Positions 1-6,995 of a stretch of DNA of 24,197 nucleotides are shown in pieces; within the stretch, counting starts at the first letter, position 1; each line of letters opens with the position of its first letter. The position numbers were made by a program, and so were the translations under genes. This DNA comes from an uncultured bacterium (GTDB taxonomy: Bacteria > Bacillota > Clostridia > Oscillospirales > Acutalibacteraceae), in NCBI GenBank assembly GCA_934875675.1, contig CAKXIK010000035.1, forward strand, positions 1-24,197. Reading direction: 5' to 3'. The notes under the pieces were generated by a model that searched no databases, had not been told where the DNA came from, and saw only the letters and a program-made list of their open reading frames with translations.

Positions 1-135
1 TATTATCTGCACAAATTCACATCCGCCGAAGAACTGACCGGAGCAATTGGACAATATCTTGATTTTTACAATACGCGCCGTTACCAGAAACGGCTTCTCT
101 GCATGACACCCATGGAATTCCACAACGCCGCTTGA
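1..135 (+). CDS. IS3-family transposase, C-terminal end (partial, 5' end outside window)
   Basis: The open frame runs in from the left edge and ends at TGA 133-135, giving 44 residues. It contains YLDFYNTRRYQKRL followed by MTPMEF, which is the typical C-terminal end of the DDE integrase domain of IS3-family (IS150-like) orfB transposases. Known role of the family: cut-and-join transposition of the element. The catalytic residues lie outside the window, so integrity cannot be judged. The stop is followed by a hairpin and a probable right terminal repeat, so this looks like the intact right end of an element inserted just downstream of the Gfo/Idh/MocA gene. Confidence 0.88.
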   Translation, partial: YYLHKFTSAEELTGAIGQYLDFYNTRRYQKRLLCMTPMEFHNAA

Positions 136-150
136 CCGGCTACACGAAAA

Positions 151-180
151 ATTCCTCCCTGCTGTGCAGCAGGGAGGAAT
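151..180 (+). terminator. Hairpin after the transposase gene
   Basis: A perfect inverted repeat has 14-nt arms (ATTCCTCCCTGCTG and its complement) around a 2-nt centre; in RNA a few central pairs would open to form the loop. It starts 15 nt after the transposase stop. T-rich sequence follows only about 15 nt later (195-207), so it is either a terminator or a stabilising 3' hairpin internal to the IS. Confidence 0.6.
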
Positions 181-209
181 AAATACAACTGAATATTTTT
201 GTTTTTTCG

Positions 210-236
210 TCTGTCTACTTGACAGGGGGCGCTTCA
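210..236. repeat. Probable right terminal inverted repeat of the IS3-family element
   Basis: The segment TGTCTACTTGACAGGGGG continuing to a terminal CA at 235-236 resembles the ends of IS3-family elements: read inward from the end it begins TGAAGCGCCCCCTGTC, with the family's TG/CA termini. The left end is outside the window, so neither the pairing repeat nor the target duplication can be confirmed. The end lies about 41 bp from the stop codon of the neighbouring oxidoreductase gene. Confidence 0.6.
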
Positions 237-277
237 TTAAGTACAGTCAAAGGCTTTTTTTTACAAAGTGATCCGGA

Positions 278-1249
278 TTAATATACAGCGCTGCATTTTT
301 CTTCGGATGCCCGATAAGCGGACTCCATCAAACGGGAAAGCTGAACCGCTTCCTCAATGCCGTATTCCTTTGCGGGAATTCCTTCAACCACATCATCAAT
401 CCACTGGGCAATCGGCAATTTGGCTGGCTGCGGAAGCGATACCGGCATCCATTTTCCTCCGGAACTCTGATTTGCCATCATCGTCTGGTCATCCACAATA
501 CGAACTGCGCCTTTGGTTCCGATTACCTCGAGCACATAATTTCCGTAATTTGAAACAAATCCTGTTTCGGAAACACCAATTGCACCATTTGCATACGAGA
601 GAATACTCACTGCATTATCCTCCACCGGTTTACCCGTTACCGTAGTGAATGCAGATGAAACTCGTTCCGGTTCTCCCAGCAGCCACAACAGCGTGTACAT
701 CGGGTGCGCACCGAGATCCATCATTGCACCGCCGCCGCATTGCGCTTTGTCGTAAAAATGTTCCGGCAGCCAACCGTCCAAGCTGCCACTGTGTGCATTG
801 CGGACGCGCGCATAAGTAATGGTTCCGAGCGTTCCCTCCTGAATCATCTGCTTGGCAAACATCACGCCGGGATTCGTTTTGTGCGGATAGGAGATTACAA
901 ACTTAACATTATTTTCGCGAACTGCATTACGAATCTGTTCCGCACCTTCTGCGGTAGTGGCAAGCACTTTTTCGGTAAAAATATGCTTTCCGGCTTCTGC
1001 CGCCCGAACCATCAGCGGAACATGCTCGTTCGTTGCCGAACAGATTATCACTGCCTCAAAATCTGCTTCCTGATACAAACGATCCAGATCGGCATACGCC
1101 TTACATCCAAATTTTTCTGCAAAGCAGCTTGCTTTTTCTTTGTCGGAATCCCACACTGCCGTCAGCTGACACCGCGGGTCCTGGCAAAACTCTTCTGCAT
1201 AGCCCTCCGTATGGACATGCCATGTTCCGATCATTGCAGCTTTCATCAT
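278..1249 (-). CDS. Gfo/Idh/MocA-family oxidoreductase
   Basis: A 323-residue NAD(P)-dependent sugar or cyclitol dehydrogenase-type protein. The N-terminal Rossmann fold starts AAMIGTWHVHTEGY (residues 4-17), a variant in which the classic GxGxxG loop is replaced by GTWHVH. The usual EKP motif appears as EKV (93-95). The C-terminal half carries GGGAMMDLGAHP, the conserved family segment before the substrate helix. The length matches the family (about 320-380). The first ATG of an ATGATG pair is chosen because AGAGAGG lies 8 nt upstream. It sits 39 bp after the next oxidoreductase gene, so the two are probably cotranscribed. The substrate cannot be read from the sequence. The EKP-to-EKV change may mark a different subfamily rather than a loss. 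Confidence 0.9.
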   Translation of the reverse strand: MMKAAMIGTWHVHTEGYAEEFCQDPRCQLTAVWDSDKEKASCFAEKFGCKAYADLDRLYQEADFEAVIICSATNEHVPLMVRAAEAGKHIFTEKVLATTAEGAEQIRNAVRENNVKFVISYPHKTNPGVMFAKQMIQEGTLGTITYARVRNAHSGSLDGWLPEHFYDKAQCGGGAMMDLGAHPMYTLLWLLGEPERVSSAFTTVTGKPVEDNAVSILSYANGAIGVSETGFVSNYGNYVLEVIGTKGAVRIVDDQTMMANQSSGGKWMPVSLPQPAKLPIAQWIDDVVEGIPAKEYGIEEAVQLSRLMESAYRASEEKCSAVY

Positions 1250-1288
1250 CGCACATTCCTCTCTGTTGTATATTCTTCGGAATTTGAT

Positions 1289-2377
1289 TTATCGATTAAA
1301 ATAAACCGGTTCTCCGGTTTCAGCAGATTGATAGATTGCTTCCAGTATTTCCGAAACAACACATGCCTGTTCCGGCAAAACACAGGGGTCGGTGTCATTC
1401 AGAATAGCATCAATCCATTGACGAGCCTCGGTGGTTGCAGGACTTTCCTTTACGCCATCGTAAAATGCAACGCCTCCGGAAGCCATATCAGGACGAATTT
1501 CTTCCAATTTCCCAAACTCATCCTTATTAATGCTCAGGCTGTCACCTTTAATCTGAGCACCGGCTTTGGTTCCGCAAAGAACACTGCTTCCTTCCGGAAC
1601 CGGCTCAATCGTATTGAGCGCCCAGCTTGATTCCAGAATAATGGTAGCGCCGTTTTCCATCACAATGAATCCAAATGCGCTGTCTTCAACAGTATTCTTG
1701 GCAACATCCCACGGACCCCATGGATTTCCGCAGTCAGGATTCGGCAGCTTTTTATACTTGGTGCCAACAACCATTCTCGGTTTGTAATTATCCATCAGGT
1801 ACAAGGTCAGATCGAGCGAATGAGTACCGATATCAATCAACGGTCCGCCGCCCTGCTCTTCTTCGTTCAAAAATACGCCCCAGTTGGGGGTTCCGCGGCG
1901 GCGAACTGCCAGCGCCTTTGCAAAATAAATTTCGCCAAGATCGCCGCGCTGCACCACTTTTTTCAGGAAGATGCTTTCCGGCTTTTGGCGGTTCTGGTAG
2001 CCAATTGTCAGCTTTTTACCGCTTTCTTTTGCCGCCTGCACCATTGCACGGGCATCGGCTGCAGTCTTTGCCATTGGTTTTTCGCACATGACGTGCTTTC
2101 CGGCATGCAGTGCATCAATGGTGATCGGCGCATGTTCGCGGTTTGGCGTCAATACATGAACAACATCAATGGTTGGATCTGCCAACAACTCGTGGTAATC
2201 CGTGTACACCTTTGCACCCGGAATACCGTATTGTTCTGCAGCAGCTGCCGCACGCTCTTCCACCAGGTCACAAAAGGCCACCATTTCTACTTCCGGTATC
2301 GTTGCCAATGAAGGCATATGTTTTCCGTTTGCGATTCCGCCGCAGCCGATAATCCCGATTTTCAGTTTCTTTTCCAT
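1289..2377 (-). CDS. Gfo/Idh/MocA-family oxidoreductase
   Basis: A 362-residue protein with a canonical family layout: Rossmann loop GIIGCGGIANGKH (8-20), EKP at 99-101 (the Lys is the family's usual catalytic or cofactor-contacting residue), and GGGPLIDIGTHSLDL in the C-terminal substrate domain. Such enzymes oxidise or reduce sugars, sugar acids or inositols with NAD(P), or act in oxidative glycoside cleavage together with a partner; the substrate is not predictable here. It is the first gene of a probable two-gene minus-strand unit and is divergent from an AraC regulator, which is the likely controller. Start ATG at 2377 follows a weak GGAG-containing site (rc of ctcctttt). Confidence 0.92.
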   Translation of the reverse strand: MEKKLKIGIIGCGGIANGKHMPSLATIPEVEMVAFCDLVEERAAAAAEQYGIPGAKVYTDYHELLADPTIDVVHVLTPNREHAPITIDALHAGKHVMCEKPMAKTAADARAMVQAAKESGKKLTIGYQNRQKPESIFLKKVVQRGDLGEIYFAKALAVRRRGTPNWGVFLNEEEQGGGPLIDIGTHSLDLTLYLMDNYKPRMVVGTKYKKLPNPDCGNPWGPWDVAKNTVEDSAFGFIVMENGATIILESSWALNTIEPVPEGSSVLCGTKAGAQIKGDSLSINKDEFGKLEEIRPDMASGGVAFYDGVKESPATTEARQWIDAILNDTDPCVLPEQACVVSEILEAIYQSAETGEPVYFNR

Positions 2378-2538
2378 CTGTAATCGCTCCTTTTCATTTT
2401 TTATGACAGAAGATTGAAATTGATAAAATTATAGCTTTTTTTGTCCGCAAGTACTATAATTATTTCGCAAACAATTTTCATTTTTTAGCTATTTGCTTTT
2501 TAGCTGAAATTGTCTTAGTTACGGGAGGAACCGATCTG
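2378..2538. promoter_or_regulatory. Divergent promoter region, oxidoreductases / AraC regulator
   Basis: An AT-rich 161-bp spacer. A TATAAT is present on the plus strand at 2455-2460 and another on the minus strand at 2428-2433, neither with a good -35. Two CGCAA pentamers (2446-2450 and 2466-2470) are exactly 20 bp apart. A 9-bp repeat, TTTTTAGCT, occurs at 2482-2490 and 2497-2505. Such spaced direct repeats are typical of AraC-family half-sites, but the assignment is inference. The AraC start has a good site, GGGAGGA, at about 2523-2529. Confidence 0.4.
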
Positions 2539-3420
2539 ATGCAATACTTTATTGAACCGCTTTCTCTCACGCAATCGCGTTTTTTTGACTGTCACACGGA
2601 ACATTTCAAGGGGCGGGGCAAAGTGATGTGTATGGCACATATTCACGACTGGGTGGAATTTCTTTATTGCCGCTGCGGAAATATGAATGTAACGCTTGGC
2701 AGCAAGGATTATCGTTTTTGCACAAACGATCTCTTAATTATCCCGTCGCATGAGGTGCATCAGATTATTTCTCTGACAGACGAAGACCATGAATATATTG
2801 TCATTAAATTTCGTCCCGACCTGATGAATACCTCCATGCAGATTCAATCGGAATACCACTGTATTCTTCCGTTTTTGGTGCAGGGCGGAACCTATCAAAA
2901 ACTTTTTACGGCACAGGAACTGGAGAATTCCGGAGTTTCACATCTTGCGCTTCACTTTGCAGATGAATACAAAAACATGCATTACGGGTATGAAATTGCG
3001 TTAAAGGCCGATTTTTACAATTTGATTCTGTGGATTTTGCGGCGCTGGCACGAAACGGATCAACATGCAGAAAATATTCCGTCCCCGGAACAACTCCAGC
3101 GACTTCAGTTAGCACTTGATTACGTGGCAAAAAATTACAGTCTTCCGATCACCGTGGCGGATGCCGCAAAGCTTTGTCATGTCAGCTACAGCTATTTTTC
3201 CAAACTCTTCGTGAAGGCAACCGGTAAAAATTTCAGCGACTACGTTACTACAGTGCGTCTTTCCGCGGCAGAGCAGCTATTGATTACAACTGAAAAAAGT
3301 ATTACGGAAATCTCTTTTGAAACCGGATTTTCTGACCTGAGTTATTTTACACGCCGCTTTACCGCTAAAAATGATCTCTCTCCGCGCGATTACCGTAAAA
3401 AATACTGCGAAAACGCCTGA
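2539..3420 (+). CDS. AraC-family transcriptional regulator (cupin sensor + HTH)
   Basis: A 293-residue regulator. The N-terminal roughly 150 residues look like an AraC-type cupin ligand-binding domain (histidine-rich MAHIHDWVEFLYCRCG, then LLIIPSHEVHQI). The C-terminal roughly 100 residues carry two helix-turn-helix motifs: LPITVADAAKLCHVSYSYFS and the signature SITEISFETGFSDLSYFTRR followed by SPRDYRKKY. Family proteins bind a sugar or metabolite in the cupin and activate neighbouring genes. It is divergent from the two Gfo/Idh/MocA oxidoreductases, so it probably controls them and itself. The start is supported by GGGAGGA about 9 nt upstream. Its 3' end converges on the feo operon at a shared terminator. 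Confidence 0.92.
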   Translation: MQYFIEPLSLTQSRFFDCHTEHFKGRGKVMCMAHIHDWVEFLYCRCGNMNVTLGSKDYRFCTNDLLIIPSHEVHQIISLTDEDHEYIVIKFRPDLMNTSMQIQSEYHCILPFLVQGGTYQKLFTAQELENSGVSHLALHFADEYKNMHYGYEIALKADFYNLILWILRRWHETDQHAENIPSPEQLQRLQLALDYVAKNYSLPITVADAAKLCHVSYSYFSKLFVKATGKNFSDYVTTVRLSAAEQLLITTEKSITEISFETGFSDLSYFTRRFTAKNDLSPRDYRKKYCENA

Positions 3421-3442
3421 GTATGTTCTTGCAAGGACATAC
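3421..3442. other. Imperfect inverted repeat just after the AraC stop
   Basis: GTATGTTCTT and its near-complement (one G-T pair) face each other across a 2-nt centre, beginning at the base after the stop codon. No T-run follows in the plus direction, so this is a weak hairpin rather than a clear terminator. Confidence 0.35.
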
Positions 3443-3463
3443 CAATCCCGTTCATCATACAAG

Positions 3464-3508
3464 CAAAAAAGGAGACGCTGTTCAATACGCCTCCCTTTTA
3501 TTATTTTT
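3464..3508. terminator. Bidirectional terminator between convergent araC and feo operon
   Basis: A GC-containing hairpin (AAAAAGGAGACG against CGCCTCCCTTTT, with one mismatch and one bulge, loop about 10 nt) is flanked by an A-run on the left (3465-3470) and a T-rich run on the right (3496-3508). It can therefore terminate both the plus-strand regulator and the minus-strand feo operon. It overlaps the last codons of the Cys-rich protein gene at 3501-3508, so for that operon the effective stop signal lies immediately after the coding end. Confidence 0.6.
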
Positions 3509-3674
3509 TGGAATGGCAGGAACCACTCATAGGGCAGCTCCCACAATTACAGCCACAAGAAGATTTTCCTTTTTTCTTATCCTTTACTAATTTAACGACA
3601 ATCGCCGCAATCATCACAAACAGGGCAATGCTAATCAGAATGGTAGCAAGATTCTGTGCAATCCAGACAGACAT
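3501..3674 (-). CDS. FeoB-associated Cys-rich membrane protein
   Basis: A 57-residue protein with one membrane helix (about residues 9-29, LATILISIALFVMIAAIVVK), a basic stretch KLVKDKKKGK, and a cysteine-rich tail SSCGCNCGSCPMSGSCHSKK with five cysteines. This is the layout of the small FeoB-associated Cys-rich proteins common after feoB in Firmicutes; it may handle Fe(II) on the cytoplasmic side or assist FeoB (the family role is not firmly established). The start at 3674 is preferred over an in-frame ATG at 3698 because AAAGGAG lies just upstream and the gene then begins 5 nt after the feoB stop. Confidence 0.85.
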   Translation of the reverse strand: MSVWIAQNLATILISIALFVMIAAIVVKLVKDKKKGKSSCGCNCGSCPMSGSCHSKK

Positions 3675-3679
3675 CCGCG

Positions 3680-6199
3680 TCAGCTCCTTTCTTTGCATTT
3701 ATTTACTTCAACGTTTGCGATCAGTTTGGTGGATTCCCGATAGGGTTTAATCAATTGGTACACCACGCCTGCCAAAATCACCAGGGCAAAAATAAAGCCG
3801 GTCACATGCAAATTTCCTGTGAAAAGACTGCCAAACTGATAAATCATCAGTGCAACTGCATATGCAAATAAACACTGATATCCCACTGCAAACCACGTCC
3901 ATTTGGCGTTGTTCATTTCTCTTCTAATAGCGCCGATTGCTGCAAAACATGGTGCACAAAGAAGGTTGAACGCAAGGAACGAATATCCGCTGACACCGGT
4001 AAACGCTTCTGCCAGAGAAGTATAAACATTACCGCTTGCACCGTAGAGAATCCCTATGGTACCGACGATATTTTCTTTTGCCACCAGACCTGTGATAGAG
4101 GCAACCGTTGCCTCCCACGTTCCCCAACCAAGGGGAGTAAAAATCCATGCGATTGCTCCGCCGATTGCGGCAAGCAGAGATTGATCCAACTCCTGTTCGG
4201 AAAGCATCCGGAAGGTTCCGTTCACAAATCCGAAATAAGTTGTAAACCAAACCAGAATGGTGGAAAGCAAAATAATTGTTCCTGCTTTTTTGATAAAAGA
4301 CCAACCGCGCTCCCACATGGAACGAAGCACATTTGTAACCGTCGGCCAGTGGTATGCAGGCAGTTCCATCACAAACGGAGCAGGTTCACCGGCAAAGCTT
4401 TTTGTTTTCTTGAGCATGATACCGGACATCACAATTGCTGCCATTCCCACAAAGTACGCAGAGGTTGCCACCCAGGCAGAACCGCCAAAGATTGCACCGG
4501 CAATCATCGCGATAAAGGGAACCTTTGCACCGCACGGAATAAATGTAGTCGTCATAATCGTCATCCGGCGATCGCGTTCATTTTCAATGGTGCGGGATGC
4601 CATAATTCCCGAGACACCGCATCCCGTACCAATCAGCATCGGAATAAAAGATTTTCCTGAAAGGCCGAATTTGCGAAATACACGATCAAGCACAAATGCA
4701 ATGCGGGACATATATCCACATGATTCCAGAAATGCAAGCATCAGGAACAGCACCAGCATCTGTGGCACAAAACCGAGTACTGCCCCGACGCCGGCAATCA
4801 TGCCGTTCAAAATCAGGCCCTGAAGCCAGCTTGCGGTACCGGCTGCCTCCAAACTATTTTCTGCAAGCACCGGAATACCCGGAATCCACACACCGTAGGT
4901 GGAAGTTTCCGGTGCACCGTAGGCTTCTTTGTAATCTGTGTTGAGATATGCATCGACTGCATTATGCAAATCTGCCTTTGTTGTGTTCGGTACTTCTGTG
5001 ACGGCAAGCGTTTCTTCATCTTCAATCTCATAGGTAACAGCGGCATTGTCCGGAGTAAGCGCCAATAAATTTTGCAGTGCTGCTTCTGCAGATTTTTCCT
5101 GGTAATCTTCAGATTCTGTGTCTAAGGCTGCTGTAATCTCTTCATTTCCATATTTGGAAACAAACGCATCGATAATCTCCTCTGTATCACCATATTTCTC
5201 TGCTGCCTGTTCATAAGCGGAGCTGCCAATTCCAAACAGGTGCCAACCTTCACCAAACAGTCCGTCATTGGCCCAGTCCGTTGCGGCGGTTCCCACTGTG
5301 ACCATGGAAAGATAATACACAAGAAACATGATAACTGCAAAAATAGGCAATCCTAACCAGCGGTTGGTGACAACTCGATCTATTTGATCGGAAGTGGAAA
5401 ATTTACCTTTATTTTTTTTCTGATAACACGTCTTCAGGATAGACGCAATATATTGATACCGCTCATTTGTGATAATGCTTTCTCCATCATCGTCCAGTTC
5501 CTTCTCTGCTGCTTGAATATCCTGCTCTATGTGCCCAAGTGTGGCCGAATCTATGTTTAGTCCGCTCAAAACCTGACTATCCCGCTCAAAAACCTTGATT
5601 GCATACCATCTCTGCTGTTCTTCCGGAAACTCATGCACTGCAGCCTCCTCAATGTGTGCCAGTGTATGTTCCACCACACCCGAAAATGTGTGCATCGGAA
5701 CCGTAGTTCCATTTTGCGCAGCCTGAATCGCTTCTTCGGCAGCCTCCATAATGCCGGTGCCCTTAAGCGCGGAAATCTCAACGATTCTACAGCCAAGTTC
5801 TCGTGAAAGCTCCTCAATATGAATCCGGTCACCGCTTTTTTTGACCACATCCATCATATTGATTGCAATTACCACCGGAATTCCAAGTTCGGTGAGTTGT
5901 GTGGTTAAGTACAGATTTCTTTCCAGATTGGTTCCGTCCACAATATTTAAAATTGCATCGGGTCTCTCACCAATCAGGTAATTTCTCGCCACAACCTCTT
6001 CCAGTGTGTAAGGAGAAAGAGAATAAATTCCCGGAAGATCAGTAATGGTGACATCACTGTGTCTTTTGAGCTTTCCTTCTTTTTTTTCAACGGTAACACC
6101 CGGCCAGTTGCCAACAAATTGATTGGAGCCCGTCAGTGCATTAAACAGCGTTGTTTTTCCGCTGTTGGGGTTTCCTGCAAGAGCAATACGCAAGTTCAT
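3680..6199 (-). CDS. feoB: Ferrous iron transport protein B
   Basis: An 839-residue FeoB, the membrane permease for Fe(II) with an N-terminal G-protein domain. Visible G motifs: GNPNSGKT (9-16), DLPG (54-57), NMMD (114-117) and SALKGTG. A helical GDI-like spacer follows up to about residue 280. The first membrane helix is at about 284-302, then an acidic loop to about 457, then the Gate/core region with FIPMLIGTGCGVSG and FIPCGAKVPFI, whose cysteines are the hallmark of the FeoB pore. The protein is longer than E. coli FeoB (773), mostly because of the loop after helix 1. The start ATG has AGAGAGG 9 nt upstream. It lies 75 bp after the second feoA, and that gap contains its own iron-box promoter candidate. 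High confidence. Confidence 0.98.
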   Translation of the reverse strand: MNLRIALAGNPNSGKTTLFNALTGSNQFVGNWPGVTVEKKEGKLKRHSDVTITDLPGIYSLSPYTLEEVVARNYLIGERPDAILNIVDGTNLERNLYLTTQLTELGIPVVIAINMMDVVKKSGDRIHIEELSRELGCRIVEISALKGTGIMEAAEEAIQAAQNGTTVPMHTFSGVVEHTLAHIEEAAVHEFPEEQQRWYAIKVFERDSQVLSGLNIDSATLGHIEQDIQAAEKELDDDGESIITNERYQYIASILKTCYQKKNKGKFSTSDQIDRVVTNRWLGLPIFAVIMFLVYYLSMVTVGTAATDWANDGLFGEGWHLFGIGSSAYEQAAEKYGDTEEIIDAFVSKYGNEEITAALDTESEDYQEKSAEAALQNLLALTPDNAAVTYEIEDEETLAVTEVPNTTKADLHNAVDAYLNTDYKEAYGAPETSTYGVWIPGIPVLAENSLEAAGTASWLQGLILNGMIAGVGAVLGFVPQMLVLFLMLAFLESCGYMSRIAFVLDRVFRKFGLSGKSFIPMLIGTGCGVSGIMASRTIENERDRRMTIMTTTFIPCGAKVPFIAMIAGAIFGGSAWVATSAYFVGMAAIVMSGIMLKKTKSFAGEPAPFVMELPAYHWPTVTNVLRSMWERGWSFIKKAGTIILLSTILVWFTTYFGFVNGTFRMLSEQELDQSLLAAIGGAIAWIFTPLGWGTWEATVASITGLVAKENIVGTIGILYGASGNVYTSLAEAFTGVSGYSFLAFNLLCAPCFAAIGAIRREMNNAKWTWFAVGYQCLFAYAVALMIYQFGSLFTGNLHVTGFIFALVILAGVVYQLIKPYRESTKLIANVEVNKCKERS

Positions 6200-6219
6200 T
6201 GTATGAATCCTCTCTTTCT

Positions 6220-6248
6220 AAGTTAGTCAAAACTAACTATTGGTTCAA
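6220..6248 (-). promoter_or_regulatory. Candidate feoB promoter with DtxR/IdeR-like operator
   Basis: On the minus strand TTGAAC (6243-6248) and TAACTT (6220-6225) are separated by 17 bp. A perfect dyad AGTTAGT-CAAA-ACTAACT (6221-6238) overlaps the -10 and spacer. The geometry matches the main feo promoter, where a GTTAG half-site likewise starts 2 bp into the -10. The TTAG...CTAA core is the pattern of DtxR/IdeR-type iron boxes (family knowledge). Transcription from here would leave a very short leader of about 14 nt. Confidence 0.5.
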
Positions 6249-6274
6249 AAAAATAGGAGCGTTGCAACTCCCTG

Positions 6275-6496
6275 TCACTCAACTTCGATCTTTTCAGCAT
6301 CTGCCTTGCGGATGGATAATGCATAGCCTCGCACATGAATCTCAATCGGATCTCCCAATGGTGCCACCTTGCGAACTTCCAACTCTACCCCTTTTGTTAT
6401 ACCCATATCCATAATTCTGCGCTTAACAGCACCCTCGCCGTGCAATTTAACAACCCTTACCGTGTCGCCTGTTTTGACCTGCCGCAATGTATTCAT
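6275..6496 (-). CDS. feoA: FeoA-type SH3-like protein (second copy)
   Basis: A 73-residue FeoA-domain protein: GDTVRVVKLHGEGAVKRRIM, DMGITKGVELEVRKVAPLGD, then PIEIHVRGYALSIRKADAEKI. These are the standard FeoA blocks (SH3-like barrel; the RRIMDMGI-type segment and the LSIRKADA end). FeoA proteins are cytosolic and are thought to bind and modulate FeoB. The start is supported by GAGGAG 9 nt upstream. It follows the first feoA by 33 bp and precedes feoB by 75 bp in the same operon. Of the two copies this one looks most like classic FeoA. Confidence 0.93.
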   Translation of the reverse strand: MNTLRQVKTGDTVRVVKLHGEGAVKRRIMDMGITKGVELEVRKVAPLGDPIEIHVRGYALSIRKADAEKIEVE

Positions 6497-6529
6497 TTCT
6501 GCATTCTCCTCAAATTAAAATCATATGAA

Positions 6530-6742
6530 TCAGATCATAATTTTTTGTGCCATCTCTTTGCTGATTGCCACACGTGCTTCCTTCACATTTACAATGACGT
6601 TTCCACCTATTGTGGTAACCACGGTCACACTTCCTCCGGAAACAAATCCAAGCGTTTCCAGATGTTTTTTTACCTCGGGATTTCCGCCAACTTTTTTAAT
6701 CATGTTTTCTTCTCCAATTTGTGCAAATGTAAGCGGCATCAT
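6530..6742 (-). CDS. feoA: FeoA-type SH3-like protein (first copy)
   Basis: A short FeoA-domain protein of about 70 residues: PLTFAQIGEENMIKKVGGNP, KKHLETLGFVSGGSVTVVTT, then GNVIVNVKEARVAISKEMAQ. It is diverged from the second copy but has the same block order. Three consecutive ATGs lie at 6745, 6742 and 6739. The middle one is chosen because AAGGAGG (6751-6757) is then 7 nt away; the first would be only 4 nt away and the third 10. It is the first gene of the operon, with a 36-nt dyad directly upstream of its ribosome binding site. Double feoA before feoB is common in Firmicutes, and the copies may form different partners of FeoB (inference). Confidence 0.9.
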   Translation of the reverse strand: MMPLTFAQIGEENMIKKVGGNPEVKKHLETLGFVSGGSVTVVTTIGGNVIVNVKEARVAISKEMAQKIMI

Positions 6743-6760
6743 CATACATCCTCCTTACTG

Positions 6761-6796
6761 ACACCATTAAGTTAGTTAACGCTAACTTAATGGTGT
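6761..6796. promoter_or_regulatory. Long dyad (15-bp arms) in the feo leader, iron-box-like
   Basis: Perfect inverted repeat: ACACCATTAAGTTAG (6761-6775), spacer TTAACG, and its exact complement (6782-6796). Its core TTAGTTAACGCTAA resembles DtxR/IdeR-type boxes. As RNA it would be a 15-bp hairpin ending 3 nt before AAGGAGG of the first feoA, so it may act as operator, as leader hairpin, or both. Confidence 0.6.
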
Positions 6797-6805
6797 ATAA
6801 ATAGA

Positions 6806-6821
6806 GTTAGTATCAACTAAC
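6806..6821. promoter_or_regulatory. DtxR/IdeR-like operator dyad
   Basis: GTTAGT-ATCA-ACTAAC is a perfect dyad with 6-bp arms. It lies immediately downstream of the proposed -10 of the feo promoter, over the expected transcription start. It shares the TTAG...CTAA pattern of DtxR/IdeR iron boxes. Confidence 0.6.
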
Positions 6822-6828
6822 CATATTT

Positions 6829-6857
6829 ATGTTAGCATTAACTAACTGATCTGTCAA
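6829..6857 (-). promoter_or_regulatory. Main feo operon promoter with overlapping operator
   Basis: On the minus strand a perfect -35, TTGACA (6852-6857), is followed after exactly 17 bp by TAACAT (6829-6834). A GTTAG-CATTAA-CTAAC dyad (6831-6846) covers the -10 edge and spacer, so a bound DtxR-family repressor would block RNA polymerase when iron is plentiful. A further half-site GTTAGT lies at 6858-6863. This promoter reads into feoA-feoA-feoB and the Cys-rich protein. Confidence 0.75.
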
Positions 6858-6995
6858 GTTAGTTTTTAATATTTTTCAGATTTATTTTTTACACTAATCC
6901 GAACCGGAAACAAGGTTAAAATTGAAAAAGCTTTTATTCACCGGTTTTCTATGGATTTTAATCTGCTGTCTCAAGAAAAATTGTATTACACGGAT

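Noticed and set aside
704..1630. 308-codon plus-strand frame across the two oxidoreductase genes
   Set aside because: It runs antisense to two clear Gfo/Idh/MocA genes and their spacer and encodes no recognisable protein.
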